A stretch of DNA of 64,000 nucleotides, taken from assembly GCF_030915465.1 (NCBI RefSeq), contig NZ_CP133267.1, forward strand, positions 3,399,001 to 3,463,000. Direction: 5' to 3'. The notes beneath the pieces are model-generated. The model was not told the DNA's origin. It saw nothing but the letters and a program-made list of their open reading frames with translations, and made no database searches. Shown piece after piece: positions 1 through 8,120 of this stretch (positions within the stretch are counted from its first letter, which is position 1; the number at the start of each line of letters is the position of its first letter). A program made the translations under genes and the position numbers. Source of the stretch: Neobacillus sp. PS3-34 (GTDB taxonomy: Bacteria > Bacillota > Bacilli > Bacillales > Cytobacillaceae).

Positions 1-392
1 AAGGTGCAGGGCACCGGATTATTGATTATGTGATTGTAAAGGATGACACTGCTGAAATTCAGGAAGAAATACTAAAAGGATGCGGGACCGAGGGAATCGA
101 CGTCATTCTCACTAATGGGGGTACCGGAATTGCCAAACGGGATGTAACAATCGAGTCGGTGCAAAGCCTGCTTGAAAAAGAGATCGTCGGATTTGGAGAA
201 TTATTCCGTATGCTAAGCTACCAGGAGGATATTGGGTCTGCTGCGATTCTCTCAAGAGCGATTGCAGGGGTAGTCAGGAATAAAGCAGTTTTCTCAACCC
301 CAGGCTCCAGCGGTGCGGTTAAGCTGGCGATGAATAAACTGATTCTTCCCGAAATCGGACATGTAGTTAGGGAATTAAAGAAGGACTTATAA
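1..392 (+). CDS. moaB: MoaB, molybdenum cofactor biosynthesis protein (3' part)
   Basis: The 5' end lies outside the window; about 130 C-terminal residues are visible, read in the frame that starts at base 3. MoaB/MogA-fold proteins act in molybdopterin adenylylation during molybdenum cofactor synthesis in the cytoplasm. The family signatures LTNGGTGIAKRDVT and FGELFRMLSYQEDIGSAAILSRA are present, followed by FSTPGSSGAVKLAM near the C-terminus, which match Bacillus MoaB closely. The gene ends just before a strong hairpin terminator shared with the convergent gene at 438-752. Identification is secure. The start and upstream context cannot be seen. Confidence 0.93.
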   Translation, partial: GAGHRIIDYVIVKDDTAEIQEEILKGCGTEGIDVILTNGGTGIAKRDVTIESVQSLLEKEIVGFGELFRMLSYQEDIGSAAILSRAIAGVVRNKAVFSTPGSSGAVKLAMNKLILPEIGHVVRELKKDL

Positions 393-397
393 TAAAA

Positions 398-438
398 GAA
401 GCTCCCAATTCAATTGTGTGTGAAATGGGAGCTTTTTT
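398..438. terminator. Bidirectional rho-independent terminator
   Basis: The stem AAGCTCCCA (399-407) pairs with TGGGAGCTT (426-433) and is followed by a T run on the plus strand. On the minus strand it is followed by a shorter T-rich stretch. It lies between convergent moaB and the gene at 438-752. Confidence 0.85.
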
Positions 439-752
439 TATTGATGCATTTTAGAGGAGATTCCTTGATTTGCCCTATACCATAACCACAACTCGTTAAT
501 GATGGATGCCAGTTCAGCAATTTCAGAGTTCAATGCGCAGGAACGTGGAAAGTCACTTTCATTCGAGAGCTCAGCCTGCTTATAGTTTATTATATTTTCT
601 AACTCAGCGATCCGGTCCGGTATTGATCCACGGATTCTTTCCCAGCGAAACAGGATATCCTGCTGGACTTGTTTAGTAAAATCGTCCCATTCTTTCGAAA
701 CATCAGGAATTGGAATTCCAAGACGATTGTCGTAAATAAAGTATTCTTCCAT
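438..752 (-). CDS. Conserved hypothetical protein, helical, 104 aa
   Basis: I do not recognise a function. The product is a 104-residue soluble, acidic protein that begins MEEYFIYDNRLGIPIPDV. Its middle (about residues 40-90, containing RIAELENIINYKQAELS and SEIAELASIINELWLWYR) is rich in heptad-like Leu/Ile spacing, suggesting two long helices or a coiled coil. There is no signal peptide or membrane segment. It is convergent with moaB and divergent from nothing obvious. Similar small proteins beside moaB or stress genes occur in Bacillus genomes as hypothetical proteins (recollection, not checked). The ATG is preceded on the minus strand by GGGGGCAAAGCA, an acceptable ribosome binding site. 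Confidence 0.7.
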   Translation of the reverse strand: MEEYFIYDNRLGIPIPDVSKEWDDFTKQVQQDILFRWERIRGSIPDRIAELENIINYKQAELSNESDFPRSCALNSEIAELASIINELWLWYRANQGISSKMHQ

Positions 753-853
753 TGCTTTGCCCCCAGGATGTTTATTGTTTTTATTTTACTACAAAATTTA
801 AGGGCTTTCATTTAATAATGTTTAAGCAGAGTTTTCATGGGATTTCCACATAT

Positions 854-883
854 AAAAAAGCACACATAAAGGCTGTGTGCTTT
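854..883 (-). terminator. Terminator of the universal stress protein gene
   Basis: On the minus strand AAAGCACACA pairs with TGTGTGCTTT and runs into a T tract (plus-strand A run at 854-859). It lies directly downstream of the stress protein stop codon. Confidence 0.8.
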
Positions 884-898
884 GGGCGTGGCTTTAAA

Positions 899-1355
899 TC
901 ATTCTTCTTTTTCCGTCCGGACAACCAGGACATCACAAGGAGCGTAGCGGGTGATGTGTTCGGAAACACTGCCTATAAAGAAACGTTCAACCGCATTCAT
1001 TCCTGTTGCACCGCAGATGATTAAGTCAACCTTGTGCTTCCTTGCAATATCTTTTGGAATCCGTACTTTAGGTGAACCGAATTCCAACAGGAATTGGACC
1101 CGATCAACTCCTGCATCTATCGACTGTTTTTTATATTTTTCTAGCAATTCTGTAGCAAATTTATCTGCCCGTTCTGCGATTGTGCGGTCATAAGCCTCTA
1201 CTGTAGCAAAAGTGCGTGTGTCAATGACATAGGCCAGATAAAAGCTCAGCGTTATTTCTTTTTGCAATTTCAATTGCTTTTTTAAAAGCCCACTCTGCTT
1301 CTTTAGAACCGTCAACTGCGACTAAAATGTTCTTATATTTGAATCCCATTGCCAT
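899..1355 (-). CDS. Universal stress protein, UspA family (one frameshift)
   Basis: Cytoplasmic UspA-fold protein of about 151 residues, predicted to bind ATP and support stress survival. The true start is ATG at 1355, preceded by TAAGGAGGAGA on the minus strand. The first part reads GFKYKNILVAVDGSKEAE, the usual N-terminal beta strand and Asp. The second part contains the nucleotide-binding signature ICGATGMNAVERFFIGSVSE (residues about 115-135) and ends DVLVVRTE. The two parts are in different frames. The break is at the A run 1240-1243 (minus strand T4), four bases from a GGCC, and removing one T restores AELYLAYVID. I take this as a sequence error, not a pseudogene. It is a single gene with its own terminator. 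Confidence 0.88.
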
Positions 1356-1450
1356 CTCCTCCTTACTTAAATTATACAATAATTCACCATACATAAATGT
1401 AACAATAAAACGAAAAATAAGGATGTGACTAATTGAAGGGGGAAATTATT

Positions 1451-1615
1451 ATGAAAAAAAATGATCCAAAAAACCAGCAATCCTCTCGGAATTTTGAAGA
1501 ACAGGGATTAAATGAAGTGAGCCAGCAAATAATGGATGCCTACAACAGCGGGTTCATGGGTGAATCTGAAACAAGCCAGGATTTGGTCGAAGTCTTGGAA
1601 ACGGATGAAGTATAA
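1451..1615 (+). CDS. Small acidic hypothetical protein, 54 aa
   Basis: The reading frame from ATG 1451 encodes 54 residues beginning MKKNDPKNQQ. GAAGGGGGA lies eight to ten bases upstream, which favours this ATG over the in-frame TTG at 1433. The product is polar and acidic in its C-terminal half (GESETSQDLVEVLETDEV), without membrane segments or cysteines. The pattern of a Gln/Asn-rich head, then QGLNEVSQQIMDAY, resembles small sporulation-associated or DUF40xx-type Bacillus proteins, but I cannot name a family. It is followed at once by a strong terminator, so it is a monocistronic gene. The clear ribosome binding site and terminator support it being real. Confidence 0.65.
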   Translation: MKKNDPKNQQSSRNFEEQGLNEVSQQIMDAYNSGFMGESETSQDLVEVLETDEV

Positions 1616-1618
1616 AAT

Positions 1619-1662
1619 AAAAAGGAAAGCTGCCAAATTGGCGGCTTTCCTTTTTATTTTTC
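1619..1662 (+). terminator. Rho-independent terminator
   Basis: AAAGGAAAGCTGCC pairs with GGCGGCTTTCCTTT around an AAATT loop and is followed by a T-rich tract. Confidence 0.9.
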
Positions 1663-1776
1663 AGATATTGAAGGGCATTTATCACAAAAATTTTAAAAAT
1701 CTAGGACAATTACCCATTACGGTGTTTGGGTTGCTGCATATTCTTTAAGTGTAAAACAAAAAAATGAGGAGGAATA

Positions 1777-2118
1777 ATGTTGAATACTGAAATGATCTAT
1801 GACCATTCTTTAATTGCCAGTAATGATGAAAGAATACGCCCCGGATTCGGATTTGGCGGGTTTGGAAGACCAGGGTTCGGGTTCGGAGGCTTCGGAAGAC
1901 CAGGGTTTGGATTCGGAGGTTTTGGCAGACCTGGATTTGGGTTCGGAGGCTTTGGCAGACCCTTCGGCTTTGGTTTTGGCCGTCCATGGGGCTGGGGATT
2001 TCCTCTTGGGGGCTTCGGTTTAGGATTGGCAACAGGAGCACTGCTTGCTCCAGGATTTGGATATGGCTACGGCTACGGTTATCCATACCCTTACTATGGT
2101 GGATATGGATGGTATTAA
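1777..2118 (+). CDS. Gly/Phe/Arg tandem-repeat protein, coat-like
   Basis: A 113-residue low-complexity protein. After a short ordinary N-terminus (MLNTEMIYDHSLIASNDER), residues about 21-60 are four tandem copies of the decapeptide RPGFGFGGFG, encoded by diverged 30-bp units. A GF/GW-rich stretch follows, then a hydrophobic turn (LGLATGALLAPG, about 85-96), then a Gly/Tyr/Pro tail (GYGYGYGYPYPYYGGYGWY). Such compositions are seen in Bacillus spore coat or surface proteins, but no family is certain. There is no clear signal peptide. AGGAGG ends four bases before the ATG and seven before the next codon, TTG, either of which could start. A terminator follows, so it is transcribed alone. Codon choices differ between repeats, which suggests selection on the protein. 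Confidence 0.75.
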   Translation: MLNTEMIYDHSLIASNDERIRPGFGFGGFGRPGFGFGGFGRPGFGFGGFGRPGFGFGGFGRPFGFGFGRPWGWGFPLGGFGLGLATGALLAPGFGYGYGYGYPYPYYGGYGWY

Positions 2119-2129
2119 TAAATGTTCGA

Positions 2130-2162
2130 AGAAGCTCTGCTAATTCGGCAGAGCTTTTATTA
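2130..2162 (+). terminator. Rho-independent terminator
   Basis: AAGCTCTGC (2132-2140) pairs with GCAGAGCTT after an 8-base loop and is followed by TTATT. It ends the Gly-rich gene. Confidence 0.8.
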
Positions 2163-2252
2163 ATTACCTCACGAATTATAAAAAATCTCTGATAGAAATA
2201 ATAGAGCTTAATTTATCAGAATAAATAAAAATGTTGGGATTACTGATTTTTT

Positions 2253-2281
2253 TTGTTAAAATGTAAGTGTTTTCATATAAC
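2253..2281 (+). promoter_or_regulatory. Sigma-A-type promoter for ald
   Basis: TTGTTA (2253-2258) and TATAAC (2276-2281) are separated by 17 bp. The implied leader to the ald start is about 100 bases. The rest of 2163-2385 is AT-rich with no gene seen. Confidence 0.6.
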
Positions 2282-2385
2282 TGCTTTTTTATATCATTTT
2301 CCTTTCGTCTATTAAAAGAAGGTGTTATATTAAAAGCGGCCAAATCTTATTTACAGTTGAATTATATTAATTGGAGGTATGCAGA

Positions 2386-3507
2386 ATGCGTATCGGAGTA
2401 CCCAAAGAAATAAAGAACAATGAAAACCGTGTAGCCATGACTCCTGCGGGCGTGGTTAATATCTTGAAGTTTAAACATGAAGTGTACATTGAAACAGGTG
2501 CGGGTCTTGGTTCTGGCTTTACAGATGAAGATTACTCAGCAGCTGGTGCGAGCATTGTCAATACAGCAGAAGAAGCATGGTCCATGGAAATGGTTATGAA
2601 AGTAAAAGAACCACTGCCTGAAGAATATACCTTTTTCCGTGAAGGTTTAATCCTATTTACATACCTACATTTAGCTCCTGAACCTGAGCTTACAAAAGCG
2701 TTAATTGAAAACAAAGTAATTGGTATTGCTTATGAGACAGTTCAGCTTCCAAATGGGACACTTCCATTATTGACTCCTATGAGTGAGGTTGCAGGAAGAA
2801 TGGCACCACAAATCGGAGCTCAATTCCTTGAAAAGGTTAACGGCGGTAAAGGCATTCTTCTTTCAGGTGTTCCTGGCGTCCAAAGAGGAACTGTTACAAT
2901 TATCGGTGGCGGTGTAGCAGGAACTAACGCTGCAAAAATGGCGATTGGTCTTGGTGCGAAGGTTACGATGATTGATTTAAATCCTGACCGTCTTCGCCAG
3001 CTTGATGATATTTTTGGTGCTGATGTAACAACGCTAATGTCCAATCCTTATAACATCGCAGAGGCGGTTAAGGAATCTGACCTGGTTATCGGTGCTGTCT
3101 TAATACCTGGTGCAAAAGCTCCAAAACTGGTAACTGAAGAAATGATCCAGAGCATGTCAGCAGGAAGCGTTGTTGTCGATATTGCTATTGACCAGGGCGG
3201 AATTTTCGAAACTACTGACCGTATTACAACACATGACAATCCGACATATGAGAAGCATGGTGTCGTGCATTATGCTGTTGCGAATATGCCAGGAGCTGTA
3301 CCGCGCACATCAACCCTTGCGTTGACAAACGTAACAGTTCCATACGCAATCCAAATCGCTAACAAAGGCTATAAGCAGGCTTGCGTTGACAATCCAGCAT
3401 TATTAAAAGGAATCAATACCCTTGATGGTTTCGTAACGTATGAAGCAGTTGCTGAAGCCCATGGCTTAGAGTTCTCTGATACAAGAACATTGCTTGAAAA
3501 GATGTAA
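2386..3507 (+). CDS. ald: Alanine dehydrogenase
   Basis: NAD-dependent L-alanine dehydrogenase interconverting alanine and pyruvate plus ammonium. In Bacillus it supports use of alanine and sporulation. The 373-residue length fits the family (about 370-378). Visible motifs are the N-terminal [20 protein letters not shown] with the substrate-binding Arg and Lys, and the Rossmann glycine loop [21 protein letters not shown] (residues about 168-188), followed by MIDLNPDRL for NAD selection. The C-terminus is typical ([14 protein letters not shown] type). ATG 2386 is chosen because GGAGG lies nine bases upstream and the family starts there. It is monocistronic, with its own promoter and terminator. 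In B. subtilis ald lies elsewhere, so its place beside pepQ is a local rearrangement. Confidence 0.97.
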   Translation: MRIGVPKEIKNNENRVAMTPAGVVNILKFKHEVYIETGAGLGSGFTDEDYSAAGASIVNTAEEAWSMEMVMKVKEPLPEEYTFFREGLILFTYLHLAPEPELTKALIENKVIGIAYETVQLPNGTLPLLTPMSEVAGRMAPQIGAQFLEKVNGGKGILLSGVPGVQRGTVTIIGGGVAGTNAAKMAIGLGAKVTMIDLNPDRLRQLDDIFGADVTTLMSNPYNIAEAVKESDLVIGAVLIPGAKAPKLVTEEMIQSMSAGSVVVDIAIDQGGIFETTDRITTHDNPTYEKHGVVHYAVANMPGAVPRTSTLALTNVTVPYAIQIANKGYKQACVDNPALLKGINTLDGFVTYEAVAEAHGLEFSDTRTLLEKM

Positions 3508-3510
3508 TAA

Positions 3511-3540
3511 AAAAATCCGGGTGCAAACCCGGATTTTTTT
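3511..3540 (+). terminator. Terminator of ald
   Basis: AATCCGGGT pairs with ACCCGGATT around GCAA and is followed by seven T residues. Confidence 0.92.
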
Positions 3541-3546
3541 ATCGTC

Positions 3547-3775
3547 TAGGAAATTATAAAATTAAATGATGTGGATAACTTCTACAAGTTGTATTAATCT
3601 AGCTCCACAAGGAAAGCTTCGGTAGCATATGCTTCGCACGAAGAAAAAGCGATAGCTTTTTCGAGGAGCGCCCAGCCCCTCGGGGTCATAAGCCAAATCA
3701 CTCCAGAAATCAGGATTTCCTGCGTGATCCTCTTATGCCTGTCGGGGCTAACCAGGGCGATTGCGCTTTTTGTTC
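3547..3775. repeat. Palindromic intergenic repeat, copy A (interrupted)
   Basis: One of three copies in the window (others 28034-28203 and 39071-39185). The core 3668-3766 is a long imperfect palindrome whose nested arms pair: GCGCCC/GGGCG, AGCCCC/GGGGCT, CATAAG/CTTATG, AATCAC/GTGAT and GAAATC/GATTTC. Copies A and B also share a 60-bp left flank starting TAGGAAATTATAAAATTAAA. A 60-bp insert (3608-3667) splits the left boundary AGCTCCA from GCGCCC. The repeat fills the gap between convergent ald and pepQ, and no coding potential was seen. Confidence 0.85.
3608..3667. mobile_element. Small hairpin module inserted in repeat copy A
   Basis: This 60-bp segment is absent from copies B and C at the same point. 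It contains the hairpins CTTCGCACGAAG and AAAAAGC-GATA-GCTTTTT. The 35 bases at 3635-3669 match the reverse complement of 9154-9188 at 31 positions, so the module is shared with an unrelated repeat. It encodes no protein. The mechanism of movement is unknown; the mobile label is an inference. Confidence 0.65.
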
Positions 3776-3781
3776 TTTAAA

Positions 3782-4879
3782 TTATTTAATAATCTGCAGT
3801 TCTTTCGGGAATTTCGTCAGGATATCTGCACCTGAAGAAGTTATGACTAAATCATCCTCAATTCTCACGCCTGCAACATTAGGTACATAAATCCCCGGTT
3901 CGATCGTAAATACCATGCCTTCTTCAAGGACAAGCTCGTTTGTTTCTGTCATTGAAGGATATTCATGGACGCTAATTCCTAACCCGTGGCCGAGCCTGTG
4001 AGGGAAATAATCCCCGTAGCCCGCATCAGCAATAATTCTGCGTGCAGTTAGATCTATTTCAGCGCACGTAACACCAGGCCTGCTTGCTTCAACAGCAGCC
4101 AACTGGGCTTTAAGGACCGTATCATAGATTTCCTTTTGTTTATCATTTATGTCCCCAAAAGCAACAGTTCTGGTTATGTCAGAGCAATAACGGTCGATGA
4201 CGACACCAAGGTCAAATAAAACAAGGTCACCCTTTTGAATTTTAGTCATCCCTGGATTGCCATGAGGGGATGCAGCATTTGCACCAGTCAGTACCATGGT
4301 GGCAAACGACATTTCTGTTACACCCTTTTTCTTTAAGGCAAATTCTACTGCTGATAAAATTTCTAATTCAGTTCTGCCCTCTTTTATTTCCTGGACACCC
4401 ACTTCTATAGCATAGTCAGCAAGAGAACAGGCCTCCTGAATGATTTTCAGCTCTCTGGCATCTTTAATCATCCGAAGCTTTCTTAATTTTTCTTCAGCGG
4501 AAATAAAACTTGCTGACGGAAACAAAGCTGAAATTTTTTCATATCTTTCAACATTCATGTGTTCTTTTTCAACTGCCACCTTGGCAGCACTATTCATTCT
4601 GCCACTAATGGATTTGCTGATTAGCTCCCAGGGATCCTGTATATCGCTGTAAGCGATGATTTCCTGGTCCCATCCAGACCTTTTCGCATCATGCTTTTCC
4701 ATTCCCGGGCATACAAGGAAGGGCTCGCTTTCCTGAAATACTGCCAGGCCAAGAAGGCGCTCATGAGGATTGCTGTAAAAACCGCTTAAATAATAAACAT
4801 TTTCGAGTGAGGTGAGGAAGGTAACTTGAATATCGTTATTCTTCATCCAGCTTGTCAATTTTTCTAATCGTTGATTCAT
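3782..4879 (-). CDS. Xaa-Pro dipeptidase, peptidase family M24
   Basis: Cytoplasmic metallopeptidase of 365 residues that cleaves dipeptides or short peptides with proline at the second position. The N-terminal half is a creatinase-like domain (about 1-130). The C-terminal half has the pita-bread fold with its five metal ligands visible: two Asp in DLGVVIDRYCSDITRTVAFG, His in HRLGHGLGISVHEYPS, Glu in TIEPGIYVPN, and the last Glu in GVRIEDDLVIT. The ATG at 4879 has TTTAGGGGGC just upstream on the minus strand. It is similar to PepQ and to YqhT/YkvY-type proteins, and I cannot decide the exact orthologue. It is convergent with ald, and the repeat between them may serve as the 3' boundary. Confidence 0.92.
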   Translation of the reverse strand: MNQRLEKLTSWMKNNDIQVTFLTSLENVYYLSGFYSNPHERLLGLAVFQESEPFLVCPGMEKHDAKRSGWDQEIIAYSDIQDPWELISKSISGRMNSAAKVAVEKEHMNVERYEKISALFPSASFISAEEKLRKLRMIKDARELKIIQEACSLADYAIEVGVQEIKEGRTELEILSAVEFALKKKGVTEMSFATMVLTGANAASPHGNPGMTKIQKGDLVLFDLGVVIDRYCSDITRTVAFGDINDKQKEIYDTVLKAQLAAVEASRPGVTCAEIDLTARRIIADAGYGDYFPHRLGHGLGISVHEYPSMTETNELVLEEGMVFTIEPGIYVPNVAGVRIEDDLVITSSGADILTKFPKELQIIK

Positions 4880-5112
4880 ATTTTAGCCCCCTAAATTCCA
4901 GCATATTTTGAGAGTAGCAACTAAATGAAAAAAAGTAAACCATCAAGTCACATCGTTTCAATTCAATAACGAAAAAGCAGCGTCCAGCAGGTTTAATTAA
5001 CTTAAATAAATTAAATCAACGGCTAAAAATAAAGTGGATGGGGTATAAAATAAAAGGAAACTGAGCTTTTGAATCGAATTAGTTTTTTAAATAGAAAGAG
5101 GAGGAGAAAAAG

Positions 5113-5793
5113 ATGAAAGTTTCATATCACGGCCACTCAGTGGTAAAAATAGAATCAGAGGGAAAAACGATCTTAATCGACCCGTTTATTACGGGCAATC
5201 AATTAACAGATCTTAAAGTCAGCAGTGTTAAACCAGATGTCATTATTCTTTCCCATGCACATGGCGACCATGTAGGGGATACGATTGAACTGGCAAAGGA
5301 GCATGGCTCTCTTGTGATTGCGAATGCTGAAATCTCCACTTACTTGACATGGCAGGGCGTTAAGACCCATGAAATGCATATAGGCGGGGCCTATCAGTTC
5401 GATTTTGGAAAAGTAAAATTGACACAGGCCTTCCATGGATCCAGTTTTGAAACGGAGGATCAGCAGATTATTTATGGGGGAATGCCTGCTGGGATTCTTT
5501 TTATGAATGAAGGAAAAACGGTTTATCATGCGGGAGATACTGCCTTATTTTCAGATATGAAGCTGATAGGGGAACGCCACCCGATAGATGTCGCATTTCT
5601 TCCTATTGGCGACAATTTTACAATGGGTCCTGAGGACGCTGCCTATGCTGCAAAGCTGCTTAATGCAAAAACAGTTGTTCCTATCCATTATAATACCTTC
5701 CCGCCTATCAAACAGGACCCGCAAAGGTTTATTGATATGCTCGAGGGAAATAACGGAAAGATCCTGCAACCGGGAGATTCGATTGAGATCTAA
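5113..5793 (+). CDS. ytkL: UPF0173 metal-dependent hydrolase YtkL
   Basis: A 226-residue protein of the metallo-beta-lactamase superfamily; the substrate is unknown. The zinc-binding signature [11 protein letters not shown] lies at residues about 48-58. Later metal ligands appear in [18 protein letters not shown] and VPIHYNTFP, in the order and spacing of the UPF0173 group. The ATG at 5113 is preceded by AGAGGAGGAG. There is no signal peptide, so it acts in the cytoplasm. It starts the segment ytkL-(small membrane gene)-ytoI that matches B. subtilis order. The 233 bases before it (4880-5112) show no gene or clear promoter match. Confidence 0.93.
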   Translation: MKVSYHGHSVVKIESEGKTILIDPFITGNQLTDLKVSSVKPDVIILSHAHGDHVGDTIELAKEHGSLVIANAEISTYLTWQGVKTHEMHIGGAYQFDFGKVKLTQAFHGSSFETEDQQIIYGGMPAGILFMNEGKTVYHAGDTALFSDMKLIGERHPIDVAFLPIGDNFTMGPEDAAYAAKLLNAKTVVPIHYNTFPPIKQDPQRFIDMLEGNNGKILQPGDSIEI

Positions 5794-5886
5794 ACAACGT
5801 TTGGTATTATTGTGATCGTAAAGGTGACTTTTTTTCCTTCCTTAAGCATAAAAATGAAACAAGCAGTATTTAAGGGAGGAATTTCA

Positions 5887-6132
5887 TTGAGGAAAAACAG
5901 ATATTTACTGTGCCTATTAGCGTGCGGCTTTATGCTTTACATGGCTGTGCCAAAATTGGTTTTTACCGGGGATGGCCTTGAAAAATTATTTTCATATGCC
6001 TGGCTATTGCTAGCGCTTTTGGTAGCAGCTGGAAACTTGTCCGGTTTGCTTTATTATCCGCGGCAACCGAAGAATAACAAAAATTCACTTTCAGATAAGA
6101 AGAGGAAAAGACAGCAGTCCTTTATGGATTGA
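5887..6132 (+). CDS. Small membrane protein, two TM segments
   Basis: An 81-residue hypothetical protein. The start is TTG 5887, preceded by GGGAGGAAT; the in-frame codons farther upstream lack a ribosome binding site. The N-terminus is LRKNRYLLCLLACGFMLYMA, and two hydrophobic segments (about residues 6-22 and 38-60) suggest a membrane hairpin. A strongly basic, Lys/Asn-rich tail follows (about 62-81), probably cytoplasmic. It lies in the ytkL to ytoI interval and could be co-transcribed with ytkL, because no terminator is seen between them. I recognise no family. Confidence 0.65.
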   Translation: MRKNRYLLCLLACGFMLYMAVPKLVFTGDGLEKLFSYAWLLLALLVAAGNLSGLLYYPRQPKNNKNSLSDKKRKRQQSFMD

Positions 6133-6291
6133 TGAAATTGTTGAGTACAACTTGAACTTTAAATAGCCAGACAGGTTAAAGTTTCTTTGCAGTGCATTGA
6201 ATCAAGACTTTTAACACCTTATAATGAAGATAGGAATAATCCTTGGAGTTTACTGGGGATTTTGGAAATCGTGAATAAAAGGGTGAAGGTC

Positions 6292-7611
6292 TTGGCTACG
6301 AAGCATGAACAAATTTTACAGTATATTGATGAACTTCCTATTGGAGAAAAAATTTCAGTTCGGCAAATCGCCAAGGCGATGACAGTAAGTGAAGGTACTG
6401 CATACAGAGCAATTAAAGAAGCGGAAAATAAAGGCTATGTCAGTACGATTGAACGTGTCGGGACCATTCGTATTGAGCGGAAGAAAAAAGAAAACTTTGA
6501 AAAGCTGACATATGCAGAAGTCGTCAACATAGTGGAAGGCCAGGTGGTTGGCGGCAGGGCAGGACTGCATAAGACTCTAAATAAATTTGTCATTGGGGCA
6601 ATGAAGCTTGAAGCGATGATGCGTTATACGGGAGCTGGGAACCTGCTTATTGTCGGTAATCGAACAAAGGCACATGAACATGCGCTGAAGGCGGGGGCAG
6701 CGGTTTTAATAACAGGTGGCTTCGATACGGAGGATCATGTAAAGAAGCTTGCGGATAAGCTTCAGCTCCCCGTTATTTCAACAAGCTATGATACTTTTAC
6801 GGTTGCGACGATGATTAACCGGGCCATCTATGATCAATTAATAAAAAAGGAAATCATTCTGGTGGAGGATATCCTGACTCCGTTATCTTCAACGGTATAT
6901 TTGAAAACATCAGATAAAGCCTCGGTATGGCATCAATATAACCGGGAGACATTGCACAGCCGTTATCCGGTTGTAGACTCCAACATGAAAATACAAGGGA
7001 TGGTAACTTCCAAGGATGTTATCGGACAGGAACCTGATGCGCCGATTGAAAAAATTATGACGAAAAGCCCGATGGCAGTAAGCGGAAAAACAAGCGTGGC
7101 ATCTGCTGCCCATATGATGGTTTGGGAAGGGATTGAAGTCCTGCCTGTCACTGATGACTCGAACCGGCTTGAAGGGATCATCAGCAGGCAGGATGTTTTA
7201 AAGGCACTGCAAATGAACCAAAGACAGCCACAGGTCGGTGAAACACTAGATGATATTGTTACGAATCAAATGGTTATGTCGAGAGGGAAAATAAAGGGTG
7301 AGGACATTTACCGCTGCGAAGTAAGTCCCCAAATGACGAACCACCTCGGCACAATCTCATATGGTGTTTTTACTACAATTGTCACTGAAGCAGCCAACCG
7401 GATCTTAAGAAGCTATAAAAAGGGAGACCTGGTAGTAGAAAATATGACGATTTATTTTATTAAGCCTGTTCAAATCGATAGTACGCTGGAAATTTATCCG
7501 AAAGTACTAGAGGTGGGCAGGAAATTCGGGAAGGTAGATGTTGAAGTCTTCAATGAAGGAGTATTGGTAGGAAAAGCGATGATGATGTGCCAATTAATTG
7601 ACAGGCACTAA
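6292..7611 (+). CDS. ytoI: YtoI, HTH-DRTGG-CBS-hotdog regulator-like protein
   Basis: A 439-residue multidomain protein, probably a nucleotide-sensing regulator. It has an N-terminal winged helix-turn-helix (about 1-65, SVRQIAKAMTVSEGTAYRAIKEAE), then a DRTGG domain (about 70-185), two CBS repeats (about 190-310, with HSRYPVVDSNMKIQGMVTSKDV and VLPVTDDSNRLEGIISRQDVL), and a C-terminal thioesterase-like hotdog domain (about 330-435). CBS pairs typically bind adenosine nucleotides; the ligand here is unknown. TTG 6292 follows GGGTGAAGG and gives exactly the usual length and N-terminus (ATKHEQIL). No target is known. It is convergent with ytpI. Confidence 0.92.
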   Translation: MATKHEQILQYIDELPIGEKISVRQIAKAMTVSEGTAYRAIKEAENKGYVSTIERVGTIRIERKKKENFEKLTYAEVVNIVEGQVVGGRAGLHKTLNKFVIGAMKLEAMMRYTGAGNLLIVGNRTKAHEHALKAGAAVLITGGFDTEDHVKKLADKLQLPVISTSYDTFTVATMINRAIYDQLIKKEIILVEDILTPLSSTVYLKTSDKASVWHQYNRETLHSRYPVVDSNMKIQGMVTSKDVIGQEPDAPIEKIMTKSPMAVSGKTSVASAAHMMVWEGIEVLPVTDDSNRLEGIISRQDVLKALQMNQRQPQVGETLDDIVTNQMVMSRGKIKGEDIYRCEVSPQMTNHLGTISYGVFTTIVTEAANRILRSYKKGDLVVENMTIYFIKPVQIDSTLEIYPKVLEVGRKFGKVDVEVFNEGVLVGKAMMMCQLIDRH

Positions 7612-7642
7612 TAGGACAAGCGTGGAAGCTTTTTTGTGAAAT

Positions 7643-7672
7643 GTAAAAACCGCTTTCAAGTATGAAAGCGGT
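7643..7672 (-). terminator. Terminator of ytpI
   Basis: On the minus strand ACCGCTTTCA pairs with TGAAAGCGGT around a four-base loop and is followed by a T run. It lies between convergent ytoI and ytpI. Confidence 0.82.
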
Positions 7673-7681
7673 ACATCAAAA

Positions 7682-7990
7682 CTAATTCTGTTTTCCAAAG
7701 TTTTCGGCTTCCTCAATCGCATAGGGAAGGTAATGCTGATAAGCTTTAATTCCGCTCCAAATGCTCAATCCTCCTATGATGAGGAAAATGGCTGCAATGA
7801 TATATGTGAGTGTTGTCTGATATAAAAACACTTGATTTATACCGAAGATGCTCACAAAAATACCAAGCGCGATACTTGATTTTGAAGACAGCCACTTCTT
7901 TTCCACCGGACGGCTGCTTCTGACAAATTTTATTTTGTAAAATACATAGAAAGCAAGAGATATAACAATCAAAATAACGAATGTTGGCAT
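7682..7990 (-). CDS. ytpI: YtpI family membrane protein
   Basis: A 102-residue integral membrane protein of unknown function. It begins MPTFVILIVISLAFYVFYKI, and three hydrophobic segments are seen (about 2-19, 40-60 and 64-84), joined by a conserved basic loop (RSSRPVEKKWLSSKSSIALG). ATG 7990 is chosen because AGGAGG is six to eleven bases upstream on the minus strand and the family starts with this Met; the open frame extends farther upstream without support. It is convergent with ytoI and divergent from nrnA, as in B. subtilis. Confidence 0.9.
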   Translation of the reverse strand: MPTFVILIVISLAFYVFYKIKFVRSSRPVEKKWLSSKSSIALGIFVSIFGINQVFLYQTTLTYIIAAIFLIIGGLSIWSGIKAYQHYLPYAIEEAENFGKQN

Positions 7991-8120
7991 TTTATGTTCC
8001 TCCATGTTTGGGCAATCTTCTTTTATTTTAACGTTTTGTATCATAAAATGCCATATATAGCTTTTTTCCATAAATATGAAGATGTCTTAATAAAAAACAG
8101 ACGGAAAACAAGGAGAAATC

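Noticed and set aside
899..1024. Plus-strand frames over the stress protein gene
   Set aside because: They are shadows of the UspA-family gene on the minus strand and show no family features.
1845..1965. Direct 30-bp repeats resembling a short CRISPR array
   Set aside because: The repeats are in frame, adjoin without spacers and encode the RPGFGFGGFG decapeptide of the protein at 1777-2118.
1745..2086. Long open frame antisense to the Gly-rich gene
   Set aside because: It mirrors the repetitive, GC-rich coding strand, has no ribosome binding site and gives an Arg/Gln-rich nonsense composition.
3600..3780. Insertion sequence at the palindromic repeats
   Set aside because: No transposase gene or remnant is present in any of the three copies; they are short non-coding repeats.
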